From NCBI GenBank assembly GCA_947034895.1, contig OX344762.1:17960760-18024759 (forward strand): a stretch of 64,000 nucleotides of DNA, written 5' to 3'. This DNA is from Rhytidiadelphus loreus. Lineage: Eukaryota; Streptophyta; Bryopsida; Hypnales; Hylocomiaceae. Positions 1-9,880 of this stretch are shown one piece after another; position 1 is the first letter of the stretch, and every line of letters begins with the position of its first letter. Both the position numbers and the translations under genes were made by a program. Below the pieces are notes generated by a model, which was given only the letters and a program-made list of their open reading frames with translations, was not told the DNA's origin and did not search any database.

Positions 1-947
1 AAATCCCCGGTGCTGGTGGAGAAAGGCAACAAATTGTGTCCGCCTCTGCACTTCTGTCACAAGAATGGGAGCATATCATTAACAGCAGTCGTCTTGTGGC
101 GGATCCTACACAGGTAATGCAAGCATATCCCGTGCACGGCCTAACAAATCATGCCAGGATACAGTTCAGATTTCAATGCTACGATTCTTGTCTTGTGATG
201 AATCTTGTAAGAGACAACATGTCTTTGTTCATCGTCCATTTTGATCTAAGATGAAGAAAATTTGTTAATTTCGTGTGCAATTGTGCTTAGCCTTGTCTGC
301 AACTGAATCTCAATTGTACTATACATCCGATGTGTTGCTTGCAGGCCGCAGAATGGCTAGCATCAATGCATGCACGGCTCGCGGAACCTAGCTCTGAAGC
401 TGCCACCCAACAAAGAAGGCAGTTGATCGCTTCGGCCATCTCGCAATCCACACAAGAACTCGACTCTGGCATCAGCAGCAATCGGTTGGCAGTGCAGCCT
501 TCCCAAGTCTCCGACTGGATCACCACTATGCGCACCCGCCTCAACAACATCGAACAACTAATGCACAACTTGGAGCGTCCCCATGAATCCATCGCCACGC
601 CGGATGAAGGAAATTCTAATTCCCAACTCCAGATTGATGATGATGCTGATGACCTGAACTCCAATGAATTTCTCGCTGAGCTCAACGCAACAGCAGCTCA
701 ACTACCGAATGCGGTTACCTCTGAACAGAATACAAATCCTGTTGCCGCTTTGCAACCGGCAACTGAGAGCGACCCCGAGCTGAGAAGTAGCGTGCCAGAG
801 GCTCCAGTGGTTCGAAGGTCGAGAAGGAGGAGAGAGCATGGTGAAGAGGCTTCGCATGTGGTTGCAGCTCCAGAAGAAGGAGCCGAGCCAGCACCTCATG
901 AGGATCAGTTGCCACTGACCCGCAAACGAAGGAGGCGATTGGATTGA
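1..947 (+). CDS. 3' part of an unrecognised gene, probably nuclear protein (partial)
   Basis: Two exons are visible. The first runs from the window edge to 113 and ends at a GT donor (CAG|gtaatg). The second is 345-947, after a gcag acceptor, and ends in TGA. The phases match (0/0), and the joined reading is open from base 3, so the 5' part of the gene lies outside the window. The visible protein is about 237 residues. It has an amphipathic, probably helical segment (EWEHIINSSRLV, then AAEWLASMHARLAE and ITTMRTRLNNIEQLMHNLE), then an acidic linker, and a very basic tail with RRSRRRRE and RKRRRRLD that looks like a bipartite nuclear localisation signal. I do not recognise the family. A nuclear, coiled-coil-type protein is an inference from composition only. 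Confidence 0.7.
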
Positions 948-1589
948 GGCTTTTTGTTTTAACTTGAAAACAAAAGAAAACCCTTGACCATTGTTCCTTG
1001 CTCATTGAGGAAACTATAATCCTAATTCTTCACGATTTGTTGAAAGTGGTGTAACCTAGTTAGATTCTGACAGAAGGTTGTCATCACTGTGAGTAGCTAG
1101 CAGTCTTGGTAAACAAGAAATTGTAAAGCAAATTTGACCAATGCATTCACCCTCTTTGGAGGGTAAAGAGGCAACAATCGGCATGAAAGTCCGTTAGTGA
1201 ACCACTTCGCAGGGCATTTCGAAAATACTTGTACTTGTGAAATGAGCAAGGTTTCGTCCGAGGCCAGCGAATGAGCCATCCGGAGGCCACCGAGGAAGAC
1301 CAGCTCTCACAAGAACAAACAACTCCTGTTCTGAAAGCTTGATACGGTACCACATCCACTCTCGAAATTTCGACGACATAGAGAGATGACAATCCGATGA
1401 CAATCTGCTGCAAGAGGATTGTTAGGGTTTAATTTCTAGTATCTACGTATGTAATAGATTTTACTTTTAGGGTTTAGGGCTTCGCGGAGATACCCAATCA
1501 GCAGCTTTCTTCGCTTTCTCGCAAATTCGGTTTGGATTGATCGTGTATTTGTCGCCTTCCAAGGATTCTTTGATGTCAAGCTTGCATGG
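948..1589. other. Intergenic spacer between gene 1 and DUS1
   Basis: This spacer holds the 3' UTR of the upstream gene and presumably the promoter and 5' leader of DUS1. I see no clear TATA box and no coding potential beyond shadow frames. Confidence 0.5.
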
Positions 1590-4159
1590 ATGAGGGCAGT
1601 TGCACGAGCAGGTGAATTCCTGCGCCGGAAGCGCTCAGTTGTTGCTCTCTTCTCCAATTGTACCGAACACTTGAATCATAAGAACTCGAGGCACCCCTTC
1701 TCGTCCATTCCGGAAAGGGGTCCATTGACGAGCTTTTGTCATCGTGATGGTCAGGAAGTTGAAAATCGAAGAACATCATCTTCTGTAGTTCGTTCGTATG
1801 ACTGCTTTTGTCGGAGTAGCTACTCTTGGGTGGCGCAAGGTTTAGCTACGAACATGGAGGCACCTTCGGAAGGAGGTTCTGGGGTTTTGCTAGGAGAAAG
1901 TACAGAGAATCTCAAATCTATGGATTCAGGGACGGAGACGATTGCTGTCAATTCTAGCCACACTCAAGTAGAATCCACGGTCGTTGACAGAATCGCTGGA
2001 GAGGATGTTAGGATAGACTTGTTTTCTGAAATTTCGACCGCGAGCATACGAGAGGAGGTAGATTTAGCAGTAGAGGCCGATGGTATGAAGGAATTACTGG
2101 AAGGGAGTGTTGCTGACGATGCGAATTTGGCGAAGAGGCTGAAAGTGGAGGCGTCGTTGCCGCATGTGGCACGGGCGTGGGAGCACTGGACCAAGCTCGG
2201 GGCGCCCAAGCTGATGGTGGCGCCCATGGTGGATCAGAGTGAGCTGCCTTTCAGAATGTTGTGTCGGAAGTACGGAGCCACGGCGGCCTATTCCCCGATG
2301 TTGCATTCGCGCCTGTTCGCGCAAGATGTGAAGTACCGGACGAAAGAATTCAGTACATGCCCTGTAAGTGAGGATTGTTTTGCACCGTCTTATGAAAGTT
2401 GTGTCTGGCATGTTTTCGGTGAACTCCTTGCAGTTTGTGAATTCTGTAGTTTCGACTCATCCGAACTACAGCTTACCCCTGGAAGCCCAAATTGACGCGA
2501 ATGTCTTTTTGAAATAATTTTGAGTAGGGCATATCCGGACTTTCGTTTTGTCCGAATTAATTATTTTTTGACCAACACTTGCTACGTTCTTTACTGATAT
2601 TGGTTATGTAAAATTTGGCCCAATCTGAATTCTCTTATTTTCACAATGTGATCAATCGGATTCGTCTTTTTTATATCCATGATCTTTTAGGGTTTACCTT
2701 CTGGCTATCAATCTGGCAGGAGGATCGCCCCCTCTTTATCCAATTTTGCGCCAATAATCCGGATACTTTGTTGGAAGCTGCCAAGTTTGTGCAAGATGAC
2801 TGCGATTATGTTGACATCAATTTTGGGTATGGACCTTCTCTCCTTGTCCAGACTCATAGCCTCCTACGATACATTCTTCAGTACCGACGTAGTGTCTCGA
2901 CGCCTCTTGAAAACAGTGCCACCTAAGAGTTATGTAGAGCAAAGTCATGGCAAATCAGAGAATTGAAAGTTTTGTCATTCTCTCACATGTGAAGATAGTA
3001 TCTCCCTTGGCTTAAGGAGTTCTCACATGTTTAAGTTGAGCTCAACTTCGCAGAACAAGGTGTCAGGGATTTTTTTTCATGTTAATTCAGAGTATTCTCA
3101 GCAAGGGTTCTCTCGAATGTTATTGTAGTCCTGGTGTCACTTATCTTGGATGGAGCATCAGTTTTTTCATTTTTCTATTTTGCGCGCATAGTGAACTCCA
3201 CTAGATGCTAGGTGAAGCTCTAGCATCTTTTATGGTTCTCGAGTTCTTGAGCCATGTTATATGAAGTCAGGGTCATAGGTTTAGTATCCAGTACTTCTCC
3301 TTGTAAGCGTCTATGAGTGAGGTAAAGGTAAATTTTTGGTTGTAATGGACCCCACGATGATTACCAATCTTAATCCTGCCGACTGTCCTCCTTGTGGAGC
3401 AGATGCCCTCAACGGATCGCCAAGAGGGGAAATTACGGAGCGTTTCTTATGGATGATCTGCCTTTAGTCCGGTCGTTGGTAGCGAAGCTTGCCACCGGCT
3501 TGACAACTCCCGTGTCATGCAAGATTCGCATGTTTCCGAAGTTGGAAGACACGCTGGCGTACGCCCGCATGTTGGAGGAGGCCGGTTGCTGCTTACTGGC
3601 TGTGCATGGGCGCACGCGGGACCAGAAGGATGGGAAAGCAATTAGAGCGGACTGGGAGGTCATCAAGGCTGTGAAGTCGGCTCTTCGCATTCCCGTGGTG
3701 GCGAATGGGAATGTTCGGTGGCTGGAGGATGTGGACGAATGCATCAAGGTGACAGGAGTCGATGGTGTCATGTCTGCAGAGTCTCTCCTTGAGAATCCTG
3801 CTCTCTTTGCAGGTTACAGGATGAAGCCTCTCGACGGAAACGAGGAGACTAGTGGGAAATACTCGCTCGATGAGCCTACACTTGCTCTGGAATATCTGGA
3901 GCTCTGTGAGAGGTATCCAGTGCCGCCTAGGATGATTCGCGCGCACGTGCATCGAATGTTGGGCGCATGGTTTAGACGGTACCCTGAGCTGCGCGACGAG
4001 CTCAATAAGGAACACAAAATTACCCCCGAGTGGCTAAAAGGGATGGTTCACAGACTCATTGCGATACACAAGGCTGCAACAGCTGGGACGCTGAGGGAGA
4101 ATGGTGACCAGGTTGTCTGTAATGGAGTTACGCCTCAGCAGGCTCAGGCTGTAGCCTGA
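1590..4159 (+). CDS. DUS1: tRNA-dihydrouridine synthase, DUS1 type (tRNA U16/U17)
   Basis: This FMN/NADPH enzyme reduces uridine to dihydrouridine in the D-loop of tRNA. The exons are 1590-2363, 2720-2826 and 3403-4159, with phases 0 and 2, giving 545 residues. The TIM-barrel domain starts near residue 205 with MVAPMVDQSELPFRMLCR. It continues with PLFIQFCANNPDTLLEAA and CDYVDINFG|CPQ, where the catalytic Cys (about residue 295) directly follows the codon split by intron 2. Later come SCKIRMF, AVHGRTRDQKDG, IPVVANGNVRW and MSAESLLENPALF, and then the helical tRNA-binding C-terminus (LCERYPVPPRMIRAHVHRML). The first ~90 residues are rich in Arg and Ser, poor in acidic residues and outside the conserved domain, so they could be an organelle presequence. 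An inner Met (MEAPSEGG) is an alternative cytosolic start. Intron 2 carries a dispersed repeat. The family is certain; the U16/U17 site preference is inferred by similarity to Dus1. Confidence 0.95.
2909..3145 (+). repeat. Dispersed repeat inside DUS1 intron 2, shared with a quinolinate synthase intron
   Basis: This segment aligns by eye over most of its length, in the same orientation, with 47635-47885 in intron 3 of the quinolinate synthase gene. Shared blocks include GAAAACAGTGCC, TTGAGCTCA, GCAAGATGTCAGG (here ACAAGGTGTCAGG), TTTCATG and GTTCT(C/T)T(C/A)GAATGTTAT. No open reading frame runs through either copy. Confidence 0.75.
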
Positions 4160-4756
4160 CTTGGAACTATAGTTTCTTGCTTGTCTGTTACTCTAGGAAA
4201 TTATTCACCAGTGCACTTCCTTGACACCAACATTGGTGTCATTTCTTCTCAGTGTGGGTAAGCATACTGGGCATTTTATTTCAAGCGCTCTGCAATTGCT
4301 GCATGTTGGTGGCTCGCTAACTGGGATCCCATGAGGAAATCTGTATTTCATGGGTGTGATGTTGGTGATAGGAATTATGTTTGACCTTCTTTGTGCGTTA
4401 TCGGTTACCAGTAAGGAGAACGCATTCTGACTCTAGAATGTACCTCGCTGAAGCTCAACTAATAACCACTTGAGCGTGACTTTTGAACATGTCCACAGCG
4501 GCAGGAAACCGTATGTTTGAACTATGAATCATCCCATCCATGGAAATTTAATATTTCTCAGCAGTGGCACCACTTCCCTATCCTACACATCCTTCTTCCC
4601 TGTAGCCATACTTGCTCTTTGAGATTGTGAAGGATGACGAACGATCAAGTGGTTGATCATAATCCAGGAATCATCGTATTGTACAGTCGGGTACTGAAAG
4701 CTTACAAACTGCCTTTTGGGAGTCATTCAAAGATTTGTACATAATATAGAATAAAA
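4160..4756. other. DUS1 downstream region, no gene seen
   Basis: This stretch is the DUS1 3' UTR and unremarkable unique-looking DNA. I find no convincing coding exon on either strand. Confidence 0.4.
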
Positions 4757-4759
4757 TTG

Positions 4760-5478
4760 AATTTTTTCATCTTGCATAATTATCACTCAATTCTTATCGA
4801 ATCCCAAGTATATCAAATTTTAGTTTTAAAAAGCCAAAATTTCATTTTTGGTGAATTTCTAAAGTCACTTTTTGTGGTCTTACATAATATTTTATTGAAT
4901 ACAAAATTGGTGATGAATCTTTTTAATTCAATTGCATGGATGCATAGGGAACATCCATACACACATCTTTCATATTAAAAAACAAACCCTTTAAGTAATG
5001 AAAATATGATCAATGAAGAGTACAATGAAAAGTGTTGTATGACCAAACTTTGAAGAAATGAATATCTCTATATTTTTTAACTTGATTTTGGTAAAGTAAT
5101 AGTACCATCATGCTCAAATGTATGAAATTAATTACTATGTGAGGTGCAAATAGAAAAATTTAATTATAAAAAAGAGATATCTATTCTACAACATTTTAGG
5201 CATTGTCACTCAAACATAGAAATCACTAAAGAATGAATTGTGAAACTTTTTTGGAGATGCTAGTTGAAGAGAAAAGGTGCGTAGAGATGTTCCCTACATA
5301 TCTATGAAATCAAATTAAAAATATTCATCACCAAATTTTTTCAATTAAATATTATGTAAAACCATAAAAATGAACTTTTAAAATTTACTAAAAATAGAGT
5401 TTTGGTTTTTTGATACTGAAATTTGGTATGCTTGATTGGGATTGCATAGAGATGCAATGATAATTATGCTCACCAAAA
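4760..5478. repeat. Long imperfect inverted repeat (foldback-type element)
   Basis: Bases ~4760-4965 are the imperfect reverse complement of ~5281-5478, about 200 bp per arm. Shared landmarks are CATAATTATCA, TTTACATAATATTT (here CTTACATAATATTT), TTGGTGATGAAT and TAGGGAACATC. The ~315-bp middle is AT-rich with no ORF. Part of the outer arm (TTTGGTATGCTTGATTG) recurs near 51544-51565, so the sequence is dispersed. It is probably an old non-autonomous DNA element. I could not fix a target-site duplication. Confidence 0.6.
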
Positions 5479-5689
5479 TATACCAATTATATTGCACATT
5501 GTCCAAAAAATGTGAATGGCTCAAATCAACCGATTGTAAGCTTTTAGGACCCAAAGTAGAAGGATCTATGAACTTGAACTTGAGTCATTAATATAGAGTA
5601 GTTATCCTTATTGATTTGTTGTAATTCCTCTAGATCTTATTGGCAATTTTAAAAAGAATCCAAAACACTATTTTGTATAAGGTAAACTA

Positions 5690-5835
5690 TCCCATTATTG
5701 GCAAAATGAAAGCAAACCTATCGTAGGCAAAATTGTAACGGTAGTGTACATTCAAGTTCTGAAATGTACACCACCATTACAATTTTGTTCACAATGGGCT
5801 TGCTACCATTTTGCCCATAATGGGGTAGTTTACCT
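5690..5835. mobile_element. Hairpin MITE, TA-flanked, AGGTAAAC termini
   Basis: This 146-bp element is almost one imperfect palindrome. The left end AGGTAAACTATCCCATTATT pairs with the right end AATGGGGTAGTTTACCT, and the pairing continues through GTGTACATT/AATGTACAC. It is flanked by TA on both sides (5688-5689, 5836-5837), as expected for a Tc1/mariner-type insertion. The terminal bases are shared with the larger elements at 6242-6743 and 44650-45195. Confidence 0.7.
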
Positions 5836-6241
5836 TAGCATTGTTTACTTTTACTCTCTCTTCATCAAGATACCAAACATAATTCATTGCAAGATCCTTG
5901 AAGAACAATTTTGAGTAAAGTTCTACAAGTTGAGTGGGTGGGTAGAGAGAGGATTCCTACATGATTGACATTGTTCTAGTTTGACAATGTTATACACTTT
6001 ATTTGGATATCATTTGAATTAATTATGATTTTCAAATTCTAATTTAGAAAATTCCTAAAATCATGCCCTAATTTTGATACAAATGGGTTGAACATCTTGA
6101 ATCAAGTATCTACTCATTTTTTAGATTTTTTTGGTCATGGTTTTGGGTAGAAAGGGTAGATTTCCAATTGCTTGGAACTTGCAATCTTCCAAAGGCCCCC
6201 CGAAACACATAATGGTGACTACTCAAATGTAGAATGTTTTA

Positions 6242-6743
6242 AGGTAAACTTGCCTATGACAGGCAAAATGAATTTTGCCCTATTACAATTGGCAAAAATA
6301 TTCAGATTTTTTTCTACACAAGCATAACTATGAGAAATGAAGAGAGGAATTTATTTTTATTTTTTTAACAAAGTATGAATTTCTTGTGAGTTTTTGAAGT
6401 ATGATGTTTGATTGGCCCTACAGAATTTGTAGACTATCCCAAAACTAGCAAAAGGTGTATGTGTGATGGCCATTCTACCACCTGAAGTAGTCACAAAATT
6501 TCTTCACACTACCACAACATGAAGGAATAAAAATATCACTCTTGCTTTAATGATTTTACAGTGAAAAGGTAAAATTTCTATAGTAGTCACTAATAACTCC
6601 ATCACCATCATCCAAGGCATTGATTTTGGTCACTAACCAACTTAATGAAGTCTTAATTTCATCTATTACGAAAAGTTTGTCATGGGTTGATGTAAGACTC
6701 TAATGGGTTACTTCTTAGGTGCCTATCATAAGCAAGTTTATCC
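6242..6743 (+). mobile_element. ~500-bp TIR element, TA-flanked, AGGTAAAC family
   Basis: The left end is AGGTAAACTTGCCTATGACA. The right end GCCTATCATAAGCAAGTTTA is its degenerate inverted copy, and TA flanks both sides. The interior aligns along its length with 44650-45195. Shared blocks include TTTTTGAAGT, TCTGTAGACTACTCC (here TTTGTAGACTATCCC), CAGTCACTAATAACTCCAT (here TAGTCACTAATAACTCCAT), CCAAGGC.TTGATT and GTTTGTGATGGGTTGAT (here GTTTGTCATGGGTTGAT). No transposase is encoded, so this is a non-autonomous copy. Confidence 0.75.
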
Positions 6744-6943
6744 TAGTATCATTAGTATTATTCCTTGCTTTCAAGTTCATTTTCAATTCTATGTTGATGT
6801 TTATGCAAATAGCCCTAATTTGGGGAAAGAAATGGTTCTAGACACTGATCCGTCACTCAAGGAGTCAAGCATATGGATTTAAACCGCAGAATATTTAATT
6901 AGAAAATAGAAAAATGTGTTTTTTTTCCTCTGTTTGAAGCTTT

Positions 6944-7205
6944 TTATTATGTTGAAATTCCTTTTTAAAATTTTAAAATTTTCATCACATTTATCTCGAG
7001 GGTCTATATTTGCATATGGCTAATCACTGGCTTCACTGCAATGCGATAAATGGAAACAAAAATAAAATAATTATTATGTTGAAATTCCTTTTTTTAATTT
7101 TTTTAATTTTTAATTTTTCATCATATTTATCTCCAGGGGATCTATTTGTGTATAGCTAATCACTGGCTTCGCTGCAATGCGATAAATGAAAACGAAAATA
7201 AAATT
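6944..7205 (+). repeat. Tandem duplication, two units of ~127 bp
   Basis: Copy 1 (6944-7070) and copy 2 (7071-~7205) both start TTATTATGTTGAAATTCC. Both contain ATTTATCTC and the block GCTAATCACTGGCTTC.CTG, and end in GCGATAAATG. They differ mainly in the length of an internal T/A-rich tract. There is no coding sequence. Confidence 0.8.
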
Positions 7206-8239
7206 ACTAATTAGTGACATAACAAAAATCTTTTATAGAACAAGACAGACAAAAATTCTCTTGTTTCACTTCTTGCCTGGTTTGTTTGTAAAGTCAGAAA
7301 GTTTGTAAAAGAAATAAAACTGAAATTCTCTTTATTGATGGTGGAGATTTGTACAATCTAACAAGGGAGCCCAATCTAGCCCTAGATGGGAAATTGGGCC
7401 ACCCAAAACCTAGTCTAGATTGCTCCCTTGGAGCCGGATGGTTTGGGGCCAAAACCATGCCACCTAAGGCGACATGTAGGATCGTGGTTCCAATTTGGTC
7501 CTCGTATAAAGCCTTTGGGTTGAATTTGGAGAAATTGAGTGATCCTATTGGTTCTAAATTGGAAAAATTGTTGCCATTTTTTGAGCCAAATTATTTTTTT
7601 CTAGTGCAATCTGGCACTTCAATGTCAAAAATAAAGCCCTAGTTTCGACATGCCCCGACAGTGATTCGTCTAGACAAATATAACTTAGGGTTAGCTTACA
7701 TGTGAGCCCGGTAGACACGTTTACCACTAATTCAAGGAAGAAGACAAAGCGGCTCCACCAATTTTCTTGACGATGGGCAAGTGGGAAAGGAAGAGTAGAA
7801 GTTTCAGTGATATTGGTGGAGACTAGTCAATCTTGAGAGTAATAATATTGGGTCCACATGAAAGTGCAATTATGGCTATATTCCCCTGAAAGTTCCTTGA
7901 TGACTGATACATGTAAGGAGGCTCTTGGTGGCAATACATAATGATACAGACAGTTCTTGCAGACAAATCGGTAAAGACAGTTTATTTTTTATTGAAAAAA
8001 AATTTAATTCTTTTACAAACAGTTTCATTTGTGTTAAAAAAAAGAGTCCGTCGGTACAGACAGTTCTTGCAGTGAGGCAGGTGAATGTATTTTCTGTACA
8101 AAACAATCAATCGCAACCGCACAATTGTGAGACTTGGACGGTGGTGAACAAACAGACGGTGACTGTCGGTAATTATCAGTCCTTATCTCGGACCGGTGAG
8201 AGATTCCAAAGCAATGCAGTGACGCTCAATCTTTTCCTC
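7206..8239. other. Intergenic, small repeats only
   Basis: A short inverted repeat (CAAGGGAGCCCAATCTAG near 7362 and CTAGATTGCTCCCTTG near 7413) looks like a mini-hairpin. A 19-bp direct repeat, TACAGACAGTTCTTGCAG, occurs near 7944 and 8055. The open frame at 7925-8368 runs into a dispersed repeat and resembles no known protein, so I do not call it a gene. Confidence 0.5.
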
Positions 8240-8420
8240 ACCTTCCCACCTGTTCCCGGCCGGGGTGAACTGACCCCCTCTCGCTCACTCGTCCCTGAAA
8301 TTTTTTATTTCCCACGCATGATAAAATTTGCGATTGTTGAATTCATTTTTGCAATCAGAGGCCCCTAATTAGCTAAGAGAGATAGGCATACATTTTCAGG
8401 GCACAAAATAGGGGTCTGTT
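8240..8420 (+). repeat. Dispersed repeat, GACCCCCTC family, copy 1
   Basis: This segment shares ordered blocks with 56030-56215: GAACTGACCCCCTC, then TTTATTTCCCACGCATGA (there TTTAATTTTCGCATGTGA), GCGATTG or GCGATCAGAG.CCCC, and a terminal AAAATAGGGG. No coding function is visible. Confidence 0.65.
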
Positions 8421-8989
8421 CCCTTGCTCGCCCGACTACATTATATATCCATGGAATTTATGTCTCGATACCCACACAGCCGCTCTATAACTTACTTCAG
8501 AAAAAAAGCCTCTTTCTACCAAAGTGTCCCGATCGATGCAATTCGTAGTCTTTTGTTTAGATTGGATGATCCACAGCTGAGTCCCTTCCCCAACCAACTC
8601 GATCTGCAAGGACTTGGCTTTACTGCTGTACGTGCATACCCAGATTCCTAGTAATTAACTCGACCTGAACAATTGTCGATCTCTTGTGACGACATCCTCA
8701 TCGGCGACCAAGCTCACAAGGTCGGTGCGATGCATGTGTCGGAACTTCGTTGCCAACTCTGGCGCTTTCGATCTATTTGATTTCATGACAGTAGGGAATT
8801 AGCTAGCTAGCTCTCCACCTGAGTCCTCTTGCTGCCCTCTTGTAATGTTTCAAACCTGACTTGGCTATCGTTACTCTTGGAATTTTAGATTCGCATTAGC
8901 TTCCTTCGATGGCACAGACTTCGTCCCTACAAATATAGTTCAATCTTAATTATTTGTGGACCGCCAGGTCACTCCACCCAAAATCTCAT

Positions 8990-9255
8990 GAAGCCGGTGG
9001 TAGTTGTATATGTTCTATCGCGCCAAGTAGGTTGAGTGTGCACAATATGGCAAACTTCGAAGGGGACGGTAATGATTCAAGGAAAGGTCCACCAATCACT
9101 GTGAATGATAAACCTAAAGGCGGTAGCCGGTGATAAAAAGGCATAGAGGCAAGGAGGCAAGGAATATTGTCGACGAGCGATGTAAAGAGACGAGGCTCAT
9201 TGACTGTGATTCTCCTCAGGATCCAAACGTAGAGACACAAAGCTCACACGGATGA
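8990..9255 (+). repeat. Upstream duplicated block, copy A
   Basis: This block aligns, with drift, to 9475-9705. The clearest part is GACTGTGATTCT followed by TAGAGACACAAAGCTC and GGATGATT. Copy B has GGCTGTGATTCT, TAGAAACAGAGAGCTC and GGATCATT. Earlier parts share GCGCCAAG.AG (B: GCACCAAGGAG) and related words. Both blocks lie upstream of the DUF247 gene. Confidence 0.55.
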
Positions 9256-9474
9256 TTCAAGGCATGTATGGAGTCGGTTCCTTCTCAAGTACTTCTCCTC
9301 GTTCTTTTCCATTGATGCAATACTTCAATTGCTTTTGCCGTCGTCTCGGTTCCAACTTATCACTGATTGTTTGATCGAATTTGTTGACTGTCCAGGCCAC
9401 TAACATACACACGAGGACGCTATTCTCAAGATCTCGTGGGTGAAGCAAAGGCTAGTTACGTCGGGGAAAACTTA

Positions 9475-9705
9475 ATCACCGCCACTACTGTAAACGCGGC
9501 GCACCAAGGAGATGAAGTATCACAACTTGGGAAAAAAGGAGTTTGATGCGCCCAGTGGAGGTTAAATACTGTTGTGAGTGATCAAACTCTTGGCGGTTCG
9601 AGGACCTGAGAGGACTATTGCCAATGAGCCATGTGGAGTAAAGAAGTTCGTTGGCTGTGATTCTACACCAAAACCTCACTTAGAAACAGAGAGCTCGTAA
9701 GGATC
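9475..9705 (+). repeat. Upstream duplicated block, copy B
   Basis: This is the second, diverged copy of the block at 8990-9255, ending about 175 bp before the DUF247 start codon. It may contain the promoter or 5' leader of that gene, but I see no decisive TATA element. Confidence 0.5.
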
Positions 9706-9880
9706 ATTGTTGAGAGCGCACAAAAGTGAGTCCTTCCCAATTTCCTCTCGTATACTTCACCTTCTGCTAGGATTTTTCAGAAGAGTGACTTGGCATTTCA
9801 CCTGAAGGTAGATTCGTGGTAGCGGGAAGGCAACTTAGGTTCTTGGGGACTTAGAAATTCGCGTTAAATGTCAGGCCCCC

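Noticed and set aside
7925..8368. 147-residue frame as a gene
   Set aside because: Its second half overlaps a dispersed non-coding repeat and the rest has no recognisable motif.
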